A DNA stretch of 20,135 bases, from NCBI GenBank assembly GCA_964535315.1, contig CAZHTS010000082.1, positions 1 to 20,135 on the forward strand, read 5' to 3'. Numbering within the stretch: position 1 is the stretch's first letter; the number at the start of each line of letters is the position of its first letter. The notes under the pieces were generated by a model. That model searched no databases and had not been told where the DNA came from. It worked only from the letters and a program-made list of their open reading frames with translations. Origin of the DNA: CAZHTS01 sp964535315. Lineage in GTDB: Bacteria > Chloroflexota > Anaerolineae > Anaerolineales > Anaerolineaceae. The position numbers and the translations under genes are program-made. This document shows positions 8,233 to 14,673 of this stretch, piece after piece.

Positions 8233-9150
8233 TCAGCACACAGGCCGGGCCAGGATCAGGATGTGCTCCTGCGGAAACTCAAACCCTTCCGTCTCGATCT
8301 CCACCTGGCGGCGCCATTTTTCGTTGTTGACCGTCAGCGTGCGCAGTTCCACGATGCGCAGCCCCTGCCGGGCAAACGCCGCCCGAAATTCGCCCTCGGT
8401 GAAATACTGGTAGCTCTCCAGGCGCTCGGTCTGCCACAACTGTTTGCCCAGGAAGATCGATTTGGTGATGTAACGGGTGAAATCGCGCTGCGACAGTTCC
8501 ACGCAGAAGGGGTCGCCGCCGGAACGGTACTGGATGCGAAACGGGCGGTACTGGCGCGCAAAGGTCTCAAAATGCTGGCGCGCCTGGCGGTTGACAAAAC
8601 GCACCCGCACCGCCCGGCGCAGGTCGCCGGGCGCTTCCAGCCCATCAAACAATACCAGCCAGCCGTCCGGCGCCAGCCGGGCGGCCGCCCGGCCCAACGC
8701 CTGTTCGACGCGCCCTTTGGCCACCGGCACGTCCACTTCGCCCAATTCGGCGGTATAGCCGGCCGAGAAAACTTCATGCAGGGCGTTGACCAGCAGCACG
8801 ATCTCAAACTGGCCCAACCCGGCCAACAGCACCGGGTCGGTGAAATCGCCTTCGACAAAACGCACGCCGGGATAATCGCGGCGGGCCTGCGCCAGCGAGC
8901 GCGGGTTGTAATCCACCCCCACCACGCCCTGCGCGGCGCACACCTGGGCGTGACCCTCCGCCAGGGCGCCCAGGATCTGCCCCTCGCCGCAGCCCAGTTC
9001 CAACAAACGCAGCGGCGGCCGGCCGGCCGGCTGCGTCAGGTTACGGATCAAACGCGACGCTGCCAGAATGGCCGCCCGCTTGCCCAGGTTTTCCATGGCC
9101 TGCAAGCGCACTTCCCAATAAAAATCCCAGAAGGCCTCGTTCTCGGGCAT
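8233..9150 (-). CDS. Class I SAM-dependent methyltransferase
   Basis: A Rossmann-fold methyltransferase of 305 residues. Motif I is LLELGCGEGQIL (about 49-60), followed by the acidic post-I strand VVGVDYNP, and the post-II strand FEIVLLVNALHEV. The substrate is not evident. The C-terminal half (FTRYITKSIFLG, YFTEGEFRAAF) resembles small-molecule rather than DNA or rRNA methyltransferases. I chose the ATG at 9150 because it lies 25 bases after the helicase stop; the longer frame to 9204 would overlap the helicase and adds only a basic, low-complexity stretch. The Shine-Dalgarno is weak (GAGG about six bases upstream), suggesting it relies on readthrough from the helicase gene. No terminator is visible before the mtaB control region. 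Confidence 0.85.
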   Translation of the reverse strand: MPENEAFWDFYWEVRLQAMENLGKRAAILAASRLIRNLTQPAGRPPLRLLELGCGEGQILGALAEGHAQVCAAQGVVGVDYNPRSLAQARRDYPGVRFVEGDFTDPVLLAGLGQFEIVLLVNALHEVFSAGYTAELGEVDVPVAKGRVEQALGRAAARLAPDGWLVLFDGLEAPGDLRRAVRVRFVNRQARQHFETFARQYRPFRIQYRSGGDPFCVELSQRDFTRYITKSIFLGKQLWQTERLESYQYFTEGEFRAAFARQGLRIVELRTLTVNNEKWRRQVEIETEGFEFPQEHILILARPVC

Positions 9151-9175
9151 GCGCTGCCTCGCCTGTAACGCCCTG

Positions 9176-10402
9176 CTAACGCTCCGAACGCGGCGGCGCG
9201 CCAAAACGCGGGCGCCGCACCGGGTTCGCCGGGCGTGGCTGCTGCACCGGGCGATGCGTCACCGCCGGCGCCTCGGCCAGAACCACACCCTCAAACCCAT
9301 CCAGGTTGCGCCGCTCCAGCGGGCTGCCCAACAGGCGTTCAATCGTGCGCACCATCGGCAGGTCGTCGGTGGTGACCAGGGTGAAGGCCATCCCCAGCCG
9401 CTCCATCCGCCCCGTGCGCCCGATGCGGTGGGTGTAAGCCTCGGCCGTATCGGGAATATCGAAGTTGATCACGTGGGTGATTTGCGAAACATCGATGCCG
9501 CGCGCCGCAATATCCGTGGCTACCAGCACCCGCGCCCGCCCGCTGCGGAAGCGATCCATCGCCTCCTGGCGCCGGTTCTGCGACAGATTGCCCTGCAGGG
9601 CGGTCGCCGGCACGCCGGCCCGCGACAACTGCACGGCCAGCCGCGCCGCGCGGTGCTTGGTGCGGGTAAACACCAGCACCTGCCCGCTGCCCGCCGTATT
9701 CAACAATTCCAGCAGCATCTCGGTCTTGCGCGTCTGTTCCACCGGGTAAATGGCGTGGCTGACGGTCTCCACCGGGCGCGAGGCGCCGATCTCCACCGTC
9801 ACCGGGTGGTACAGCACCTCGGCCGCCAGGGCGCGAATCTCGGCCGGCATGGTCGCCGAGAACAGCAGCGTCTGGCGCCGCTCCGGCAGGGCGGCCAGGA
9901 TGCGGCGCACCGCCGGCAAAAAGCCCATGTCGAACATCTGGTCGGCTTCGTCCAGTACCAGGATTTCGATGGCGTCCAGGCTGAGCGCCTTTTGCCCCAA
10001 TAGATCCAGCAGGCGGCCCGGGCAGGCAACCGCAATCTCGACCCCCGCCCGCAGGCCACGCAGCTGCGGCTGGGCGCTGACCCCGCCGTACAGCGTCAGG
10101 CTGCGCAGCCCGGTCTGGTGCCCCAATGCGCCAATGGCCACATGCGTCTGTTCGGCCAGTTCGCGGGTGGGCGCCAGGATCAGGGCGCGCAGCGTACGGC
10201 GCGGTCCGTTCATCAGGCGCTGCAGGATGGGCAGCACGAAAGCCGCCGTCTTCCCCGTTCCGGTTTGCGCCAGGCCAAGCACGTCTTTCCCGGCCAGGAT
10301 GGGCGGGATGGTGCGGGCCTGAATGTGGGTTGGGGTAATGTAACCAGCAGTCGAAATACCCGCATTAATCTGCGGGTGAAAAGCAAATTCGTTAAAATTC
10401 AC
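9176..10402 (-). CDS. DEAD-box ATP-dependent RNA helicase, RhlE-like
   Basis: All helicase motifs are present in 408 residues: Q motif (PTHIQ), Walker A AQTGTGKT (45-52), Ia PTRELAEQ, DEAD (151-154), SAT, VLVATDIAARGIDV and HRIGRTGR. It ends in a short basic, proline- and arginine-rich tail that probably binds RNA. Proteins of this type unwind structured RNA in ribosome assembly and mRNA decay, often in the cold. The start is GTG 10402, with AAGGAA five bases upstream and an N-terminus (NFNEFAFHP) typical of RhlE. The open frame continues to 10459 with no family similarity. The gene has its own promoter candidate at 10487-10495 and a leader of about 78 bases containing a strong hairpin. A methyltransferase gene follows 25 bases downstream, probably in the same transcript. 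Confidence 0.93.
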   Translation of the reverse strand: MNFNEFAFHPQINAGISTAGYITPTHIQARTIPPILAGKDVLGLAQTGTGKTAAFVLPILQRLMNGPRRTLRALILAPTRELAEQTHVAIGALGHQTGLRSLTLYGGVSAQPQLRGLRAGVEIAVACPGRLLDLLGQKALSLDAIEILVLDEADQMFDMGFLPAVRRILAALPERRQTLLFSATMPAEIRALAAEVLYHPVTVEIGASRPVETVSHAIYPVEQTRKTEMLLELLNTAGSGQVLVFTRTKHRAARLAVQLSRAGVPATALQGNLSQNRRQEAMDRFRSGRARVLVATDIAARGIDVSQITHVINFDIPDTAEAYTHRIGRTGRMERLGMAFTLVTTDDLPMVRTIERLLGSPLERRNLDGFEGVVLAEAPAVTHRPVQQPRPANPVRRPRFGAPPRSER

Positions 10403-10427
10403 AACCGTTCCTTTTGGCGTAACGCAA

Positions 10428-10444
10428 GGCCGGCGTCGCCGGCC
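10428..10444 (-). repeat. Hairpin in the helicase 5' leader
   Basis: GGCCGGC, a GTC loop and GCCGGCC form a perfect 7-bp all-GC stem, about 26 bases before the GTG start. In the transcript it would lie just upstream of the ribosome binding site. Confidence 0.6.
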
Positions 10445-10486
10445 CTGCGCAAATCGCAAGCATAATAGTTTTTACACAACAGTTGC

Positions 10487-10495
10487 AGTATACCA
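10487..10495 (-). promoter_or_regulatory. Extended -10 promoter candidate for the helicase operon
   Basis: TGGTATACT on the minus strand is an extended -10 element (TG-N-TATACT). The -35 position at 17 bp is poor (TGGATT), as is common when the -10 is extended. Transcription would start near 10480. Confidence 0.5.
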
Positions 10496-10523
10496 CAGAC
10501 CGCGGCTTCAATCCACCACAGTT

Positions 10524-10579
10524 AAACGCTCACCGGCCGGGTTGGTACCCCGGCCGGCTTGCAGAGGGAATGAGCGTTT
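10524..10579 (-). terminator. Nested 9+9-bp inverted repeat, likely terminator of the small membrane-protein pair
   Basis: The outer arms AAACGCTCA (10524-10532) and TGAGCGTTT (10571-10579) are perfect complements. Inside them, CCGGCCGGG (10533-10541) and CCCGGCCGG (10549-10557) form a second perfect stem around a 7-base loop. On the minus strand a 13-base one-sided bulge separates the two stems. It starts 27 bases after the stop at 10606 and precedes the helicase promoter, which fits a terminator, though only TTTAA follows instead of a T-run. It could instead be a structured regulatory RNA. Confidence 0.55.
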
Positions 10580-10605
10580 CTATCGCAAGGGGGAAAACGT
10601 GCCGA

Positions 10606-10917
10606 TCAGGCCAGGCGTTGCAGCCTGGGCCGTTTCCGGCCGAGCAGACGTTCCACCCCGGTCGTCACCACCACAATGACGGCCACGATCACGCTTCCTT
10701 TTAACAACGCCAGTAAACTCATGCCAACATTCAAGCCGTCTTGCTCCTGCCCCTCCGGGCGGGTTCCGCCTCCATCCGGTCTGACCCGATCATTTGAAGC
10801 AGGCCGCGAAGCGCCATCCTGCTGCACCAGGGCTGAAGAGTTCACCAGCGCCATCGTCACACCTACCACCAGTAAAACCGCCGTCAGGATGATTCCAATC
10901 CGCAATAGGATCTTCAT
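10606..10917 (-). CDS. Small membrane protein with two helices, unknown function
   Basis: A 103-residue protein I cannot assign to a family. An N-terminal hydrophobic stretch (about 4-25) is followed by a hydrophilic Asp/Gly/Arg-rich segment (about 32-62), a second hydrophobic stretch (about 68-88) and a basic tail (GRKRPRLQRLA). Both ends are therefore predicted in the cytoplasm, with the loop outside. The ATG at 10917 overlaps the TGA of the preceding gene as ATGA, indicating translational coupling with the DUF4405-like protein and a shared role. A longer frame to 11079 runs inside that neighbour in another frame and is rejected. Confidence 0.7.
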   Translation of the reverse strand: MKILLRIGIILTAVLLVVGVTMALVNSSALVQQDGASRPASNDRVRPDGGGTRPEGQEQDGLNVGMSLLALLKGSVIVAVIVVVTTGVERLLGRKRPRLQRLA

Positions 10918-11429
10918 GCTACCCGATCCTCGTTCAAACCCGTCTTGCCGCGCAGCGCCATCTTCGGCACGGAAACCAGCCGTTTGGCGGTATGTACAAT
11001 CCAGCGCCAGTGCAGGGCCACGTGCAGCCCAACGATCAACATCCCCAGATTGGCGCTCAACGAATGCAACGCCTTCCACGCCATGCCCGACCCCAGGCTG
11101 ATGCCCAACGCCGGCAGCGCCGATTTCGACATCATCACACCGCTCAGGATGATCACAGTCATGTCGATGAAGAACAGGCTGTTGAGGATGTAGTTCAGGC
11201 GTATCCGCAGCGGCATCTTGCCCAGGAAACGGCGGGGCACCTCAACCAGCCAGCGCCAGTGCAATAGCAGATGGGTAATGATCGCCGCCCCAAAAGCGAT
11301 CCCCAGCCATTCATGAATGGCCATACCGGTAGCGTGCGGTTCCATGGCGATCAGAAACGCCAGAAAGATGATCGCATCCACCAGAAAATTTACCTTGTTC
11401 AAATCCTTACTTCGAGTCTGTGCTTGCAT
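10914..11429 (-). CDS. DUF4405-like membrane protein with duplicated His motifs
   Basis: A 171-residue protein with four hydrophobic segments, like DUF4405 proteins and small cytochrome b-type membrane proteins. Two halves repeat each other: an H-x13-H-x3-HWRW pattern occurs at His39/53/57 and again at His122/136/140. Paired histidines on neighbouring helices are a known way to hold b-type haems, so haem binding and membrane electron transfer are plausible, but this is inference. Two consecutive ATGs are possible (11432 and 11429). I prefer 11429 because the Shine-Dalgarno GAGGTG (11440-11435) is then better spaced; the alternative adds one Met. The stop overlaps the start of the next gene (ATGA). 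Confidence 0.82.
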   Translation of the reverse strand: MQAQTRSKDLNKVNFLVDAIIFLAFLIAMEPHATGMAIHEWLGIAFGAAIITHLLLHWRWLVEVPRRFLGKMPLRIRLNYILNSLFFIDMTVIILSGVMMSKSALPALGISLGSGMAWKALHSLSANLGMLIVGLHVALHWRWIVHTAKRLVSVPKMALRGKTGLNEDRVA

Positions 11430-11458
11430 CATTTCACCTCATATCGATCTTATGGTCT

Positions 11459-11464
11459 ATTGTA
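11459..11464 (-). promoter_or_regulatory. Weak -10 candidate for the DUF4405 pair
   Basis: TACAAT on the minus strand lies about 30 bases before the start codon. No convincing -35 hexamer is found at 16-18 bp. Low support. Confidence 0.25.
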
Positions 11465-11520
11465 GGAAGAGGTGGTTTAGAAACGGTAAAGACCCTGTTT
11501 AGATTGCGTTGAGATATAAC

Positions 11521-11554
11521 TTTTGACAGTTTTTTGACGCCGGCCGGGTATAAA
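11521..11554 (+). promoter_or_regulatory. Promoter candidate of the propeller gene with an 11-bp direct repeat
   Basis: TTTTGAC occurs at 11521-11527 and again at 11532-11538, exactly 11 bp apart. A -10-like TATAAA lies at 11549-11554. TTGACA at 11523 is 20 bp from this -10, too far for normal use. Direct repeats one helical turn apart in place of a -35 box are typical of OmpR/PhoB-family activators. Confidence 0.4.
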
Positions 11555-11627
11555 AAAACCATCAGGCACACCCCGACTCCGCACATGCCACCTGCCAGCA
11601 GTTCAATCGCTCGCTCAAGGAGAAATC

Positions 11628-13547
11628 ATGAGAACCACGAAATTCACCTACTCCGTTTTGCTCATCGCCTGTATGCTGTCCGGTCTGATGGCCGCTGCGG
11701 CGCCGCTGCAAACCGCCAGCGCTTCGCCAGAACCCGCCGCATTACAACCCGGTTGGTCGGTGTTCGTCAACAGCAACGTCGCCCGCGACGTGGTCGTCTA
11801 CAAGCGCGTGGCTTACACCGCCACACTGGGCGGCATGGTCGCCTGGAACCTGGACAGCGGCTACCGCATGCACTACACCCCCCAGCAAGGGATGGGACAC
11901 GTCAGTTCCTACGCCATCAGTCTGTGCGCCATCCCCGAGCCGCGCATCCTGGTCGGCACGCAGACCGGGGTCAGCATCTACGACCCCAACACCGGGCTGT
12001 GGGAGCAAAAGGCGCTGTTCCCCGAAGATAGTAAGGTTGCCACCAGCAAAATCTCCCGCCTGTATTGCGACGCCGCCAACCGGCGCCTGCTGGTGGGGTA
12101 TTACGGCCTGGGGGTGCTGGACCTCAAGACGGGCGCCTGGAAGCGTTACACCAGCAAGGAGGGCCTGGCCGGAGATGGGGTCGACGATATCGCCGTTAAG
12201 GGCAAGGATATCTGGGTGGCCAACGGTTATAAGGGGCTCTCCAAAATCAGCGGCGACCAGGTGACCGCCTACACCAAAGCCACCGGTCTGCCGCAAGACA
12301 GCGCCTACGCCCTGGCCTTCGGCCCGGATGGTACGCTGTGGGCCGGCGGCCCCGGCGGGCTGATGAAACTGGCCGCCAACAAATGGACGCTCTACGGCAG
12401 CGACAGCCCGGCCAAATTGAACTCGATCAGCGAAATCGAAGTCGCCGCGGACGGCAAAATTTGGGTCGCCACCGCCCCGTTCGGCCCCGGTCGGTTGTGC
12501 CAGTTCGCCCCCAAGGACGGCAGCTGCAAGGTCGACTACAAGGAGGCCGACAATCAAGCCATCCTCGGCCTGACCCTGGACGATAAGGGCAAGCCCATCT
12601 ACACTACCGACCTGGGCGTTTACCTGCTCGACGGCGATAAAACCAAAGCCTTCATCCACAGCGGCGACCAGCTCGCCACCAACTTCGTCGACGCCCTGGC
12701 CAACGCCCCGGACGGCAAGCTGTGGGTCGGCACCGACGGCGGCATCCAGTTGCTCGACCCCGCCAAACCCGAGCAGCCCTGGAGCACCTTCCGTAAAAGC
12801 CAGGTGGCGCAAATGGGCGGCAGTTGGGGCACGGCCATCGCCGTGGCGCCCGACGGCGCCGTCTGGTTTGCCATGACCAACGGCGACGCCAGCCGCTACA
12901 AAGACGGTCAGTGGAGCGCCTACGCTGACGCCCGTTCGTTCGACACGGTCACCGTGGACGGCAGCGGGCGGGCCTGGTTTGGCGATTCGGGCAAGGGCAT
13001 CGTGGTGCTCAATGCAGACGGCAGCCCGGCCCTCACCCTGAAGAAAGCCGACGGCCTGCCCAGCGACAACGTCTACGCCCTGTTGGCCCACAAAGACGCC
13101 GTGTGGATCGGCACCGATCAGGGTCTGGCGGTCTACAAAGACAACCAGGTCACACCGGTCTTCGGCAAAGATGACCCGGCCCTGCCCGCCCCCTATATTC
13201 GCGATCTGGCGCTCGACGCCGGCCAGGCGCTGCTCATCGGCACTTCGATGGGCGTCACCCGCTACGACTTCAACCGGGCCGAGGTCATCCTCGACTTTCA
13301 GAAACAAAACCTGTCTGCCGCCCGGCTGACCACGTTGGCCGCCGCCCCCAAAGGCCGCATCTGGGTCGGCACCGATAAAGGGCTGTATTACTCTGACGAC
13401 CGGGTCAAATGGCAGGGCTATACCACCCAAGACGGTCTGCTGACCAACTACATCTCCGCCCTGCTGGTAGACGCCAGCGGCGCCGCCTGGGTGGGCGGTG
13501 GGGGATCCAACTTTGACGGCGGTGGGCTGGTGAAGATCACGCCCTGA
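11628..13547 (+). CDS. Exported double beta-propeller protein (two-component-regulator propeller repeats)
   Basis: The start at ATG 11628 has AAGGAG five bases upstream. The 639-residue product begins with a signal peptide: basic MRTTK, a hydrophobic core to about 25, then an AxA-type site near TASAS. A LIAC sequence at 12-15 could also serve as a lipobox. The rest is made of repeats of about 43 residues with the pattern [IVL]W[VI]G...G[LVI] (for example LWVGTDGGIQLLD and IWVGTDKGLYYSD). I count about 14, enough for two seven-bladed propellers. Such repeats form the periplasmic sensor of hybrid two-component systems that detect oligosaccharides. Here no membrane anchor or kinase follows; the protein simply ends. 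It may bind a ligand or partner outside the cell. It stands alone on the plus strand between an activator-like promoter and an intrinsic terminator. Confidence 0.88.
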   Translation: MRTTKFTYSVLLIACMLSGLMAAAAPLQTASASPEPAALQPGWSVFVNSNVARDVVVYKRVAYTATLGGMVAWNLDSGYRMHYTPQQGMGHVSSYAISLCAIPEPRILVGTQTGVSIYDPNTGLWEQKALFPEDSKVATSKISRLYCDAANRRLLVGYYGLGVLDLKTGAWKRYTSKEGLAGDGVDDIAVKGKDIWVANGYKGLSKISGDQVTAYTKATGLPQDSAYALAFGPDGTLWAGGPGGLMKLAANKWTLYGSDSPAKLNSISEIEVAADGKIWVATAPFGPGRLCQFAPKDGSCKVDYKEADNQAILGLTLDDKGKPIYTTDLGVYLLDGDKTKAFIHSGDQLATNFVDALANAPDGKLWVGTDGGIQLLDPAKPEQPWSTFRKSQVAQMGGSWGTAIAVAPDGAVWFAMTNGDASRYKDGQWSAYADARSFDTVTVDGSGRAWFGDSGKGIVVLNADGSPALTLKKADGLPSDNVYALLAHKDAVWIGTDQGLAVYKDNQVTPVFGKDDPALPAPYIRDLALDAGQALLIGTSMGVTRYDFNRAEVILDFQKQNLSAARLTTLAAAPKGRIWVGTDKGLYYSDDRVKWQGYTTQDGLLTNYISALLVDASGAAWVGGGGSNFDGGGLVKITP

Positions 13548-13566
13548 AGATCTCGTTCCACATTTT

Positions 13567-13596
13567 GAGGGCTGCCCGACAGGCAGCCCTCATTTT
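13567..13596 (+). terminator. Intrinsic terminator of the propeller gene
   Basis: GAGGGCTGCC, loop CGACA and GGCAGCCCTC form a perfect 10-bp stem followed by ATTTT, 20 bases after the stop codon. It lacks a T-run in the minus direction, so it serves mainly the plus strand. Confidence 0.9.
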
Positions 13597-13687
13597 ACAG
13601 CCGCCCCTGCCTTGCCAGTGCAGCTCCCCTTGCGCCTTTGCGTTAAGCCTTTAACCCGCCTCACCCCGCCCACCTCCCTATGAGCCC

Positions 13688-14197
13688 TCAACGATCCTTT
13701 TGCCGGCTGCGAAAACGACGCACTTTGATCAGGCTGGCGCAGGTGCCGCCGCACCAGCGCCGGGTGTTGTTCTTGCTCTCGTCGTAAAATGCCCAGCCAC
13801 ATTCCGGGTTCTGGCAGCGCTTGATACGCCCCGCCGCCAGCAGTTCCACAAAGATGACCAGCCCGCCCGCCAACACCCGTCCGACCTCGTCCGCCTCGCC
13901 GCGCAGCGCCAGCAGATAACCGCCCGTCTGCGCCTCCACGGTGTAATACTGCGGATAACGACGCAGGAAGGCGTTCACCCGTTCCGCCTGCGCCGCGCTG
14001 ACCGGGCTTTCCAGCAGGTCTTCTACCAGCGCCCGCACCTCGGCCAGCCGCTGCACGCCCTCCGCATCCGGCAGGTCGCCTGTCGCCCATCTGCGCCAGA
14101 ACGCCTCCAGCCAGCCGGCGTCTGCCAGGCCGTCGCGCCAGGGTTTGTGCGCCGCATACCAACGGCTGTTGATCAGATCCAGACACAGAATCTCCAT
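13688..14197 (-). CDS. CGNR zinc-finger / ABATE-type putative transcription regulator
   Basis: A 169-residue protein with an N-terminal ABATE-like helical domain (CLDLINSRW at 5-13, then the W-rich segment) and a C-terminal CGNR-type zinc finger. The finger is RCQNPECGWAFYDESKN followed by RRWC, with cysteines at 128, 133, 149 and 153, then a basic VRRFRSRQK tail suited to DNA contact. Members of this family are putative stress-related regulators, many unstudied. The usual CGNR tetrad is replaced by CASL, and the last cysteine pair is one residue closer than normal. The start is ATG 14197 with GGGAG six bases upstream; the longer frame to 14260 would cover the promoter. It is divergent from a small monooxygenase-like gene and probably controls it and itself; that is inference from layout. 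Confidence 0.85.
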   Translation of the reverse strand: MEILCLDLINSRWYAAHKPWRDGLADAGWLEAFWRRWATGDLPDAEGVQRLAEVRALVEDLLESPVSAAQAERVNAFLRRYPQYYTVEAQTGGYLLALRGEADEVGRVLAGGLVIFVELLAAGRIKRCQNPECGWAFYDESKNNTRRWCGGTCASLIKVRRFRSRQKDR

Positions 14198-14218
14198 CGG
14201 TAACTCCCATAATTTATA

Positions 14219-14247
14219 TTGACAGTTACAAGACCCTGTCTTATAAT
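14219..14247 (+). promoter_or_regulatory. Consensus sigma-70 promoter of the monooxygenase-like gene
   Basis: TTGACA (14219-14224), a 17-base spacer and TATAAT (14242-14247) match the consensus perfectly. Transcription should begin near 14254, giving a leader of about 44 bases. A promoter this strong usually needs repression; the spacer contains AAGAC-CCT-GTCTT (14230-14242) and one GTTACA hexamer. Confidence 0.88.
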
Positions 14248-14283
14248 CATCTGTAACCATTATACGAATTTTAAACGGTTACA
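14225..14283. promoter_or_regulatory. Three GTTACA hexamers across the divergent promoters
   Basis: GTTACA lies at 14225-14230 (+), its complement TGTAAC at 14252-14257, and GTTACA again at 14278-14283 (+), spaced 27 and 26 bp. The last two extend to the inverted repeat TGTAACC-N18-GGTTACA. They fall next to the plus-strand -35, at both predicted transcription starts, and by the minus-strand -35, a good arrangement for a dimeric regulator. Confidence 0.5.
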
Positions 14284-14287
14284 ACAA
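14259..14287 (-). promoter_or_regulatory. Promoter candidate of the CGNR gene
   Basis: On the minus strand TTGTTG (14287-14282), a 17-base spacer and a perfect TATAAT (14264-14259). Transcription would start near 14252, with a 54-base leader. It interleaves with the plus-strand promoter, so both cannot be occupied at once. A second, weaker option is AAGACA-N18-TATAAA (14242-14213), but that would start inside the Shine-Dalgarno. Confidence 0.55.
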
Positions 14288-14297
14288 GGAGCATCCC

Positions 14298-14615
14298 ATG
14301 ATCTCACGTATCTGGCACGGCTACACCACCCCCGAGAACGCCGACGCCTACGAAAACCTGCTGCGCACCGAAATCTTTGACTGGATCGACGGTCATCACA
14401 TCCCCGGCTACCGCGGCATCCAGTTATACCGCCGCCCGCTGGACGGCGAAGTGGAATTCATCACCCTGATGTGGTTCGACACCCTCGCCGACGTACGCTT
14501 GTTTGCCGGCGAGGATTACGAAACCGCCGTTGTCCTGCCCCAGGCTCAGGCGCTGCTGGCGCGCTACGACGCGCGCTCACAACATTACGAGGTGCGCGTC
14601 GATCGCAAGGCATAA
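14298..14615 (+). CDS. Antibiotic-biosynthesis-monooxygenase (ABM)-like small protein
   Basis: A 105-residue protein with the dimeric alpha/beta-barrel (ferredoxin-like) pattern of ABM-type proteins. These include quinone-forming monooxygenases, haem-degrading enzymes and proteins of unknown role. Recognisable stretches are the start (ISRIWHGYTTPENADAYENL), the central GYRGIQLYRR, EVEFITLMWFDTLADVRLFAGEDYE and the end SQHYEVR. No cofactor is needed in many members. The start is ATG 14298 with AAGGAG six bases upstream. It is divergent from the CGNR regulator and has a consensus promoter, suggesting controlled, strong expression. The substrate cannot be read from sequence. Confidence 0.85.
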   Translation: MISRIWHGYTTPENADAYENLLRTEIFDWIDGHHIPGYRGIQLYRRPLDGEVEFITLMWFDTLADVRLFAGEDYETAVVLPQAQALLARYDARSQHYEVRVDRKA

Positions 14616-14625
14616 CGCCGCAGAA

Positions 14626-14666
14626 CGGCCCGGCGCGTTGGATCGAATTCGCCACGCGCCGGGCCG
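14626..14666. terminator. GC-rich 13-bp hairpin between convergent genes, likely bidirectional terminator
   Basis: CGGCCCGGCGCGT (14626-14638) and ACGCGCCGGGCCG (14654-14666) are perfect complements around a 15-base loop. The hairpin fills the 58-base gap between two convergent stop codons. It has no T-run, so it is not a classical intrinsic terminator, but position and stability favour that role. Confidence 0.65.
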
Positions 14667-14673
14667 AGATCAC

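Noticed and set aside
10483..10704. 73-residue open frame across the nested inverted repeat
   Set aside because: It runs over a structured spacer and into a gene on the other strand, with no Shine-Dalgarno and no similarity to anything I know.
11742..13430. 562-residue open frame opposite the propeller gene
   Set aside because: Long antisense frames are common in high-GC genes; it has no domain features, while the plus strand shows clear propeller repeats and a signal peptide.
14198..14260. Upstream start for the CGNR gene
   Set aside because: It would place both promoters and the repeat sites inside coding sequence; ATG 14197 has a good Shine-Dalgarno.
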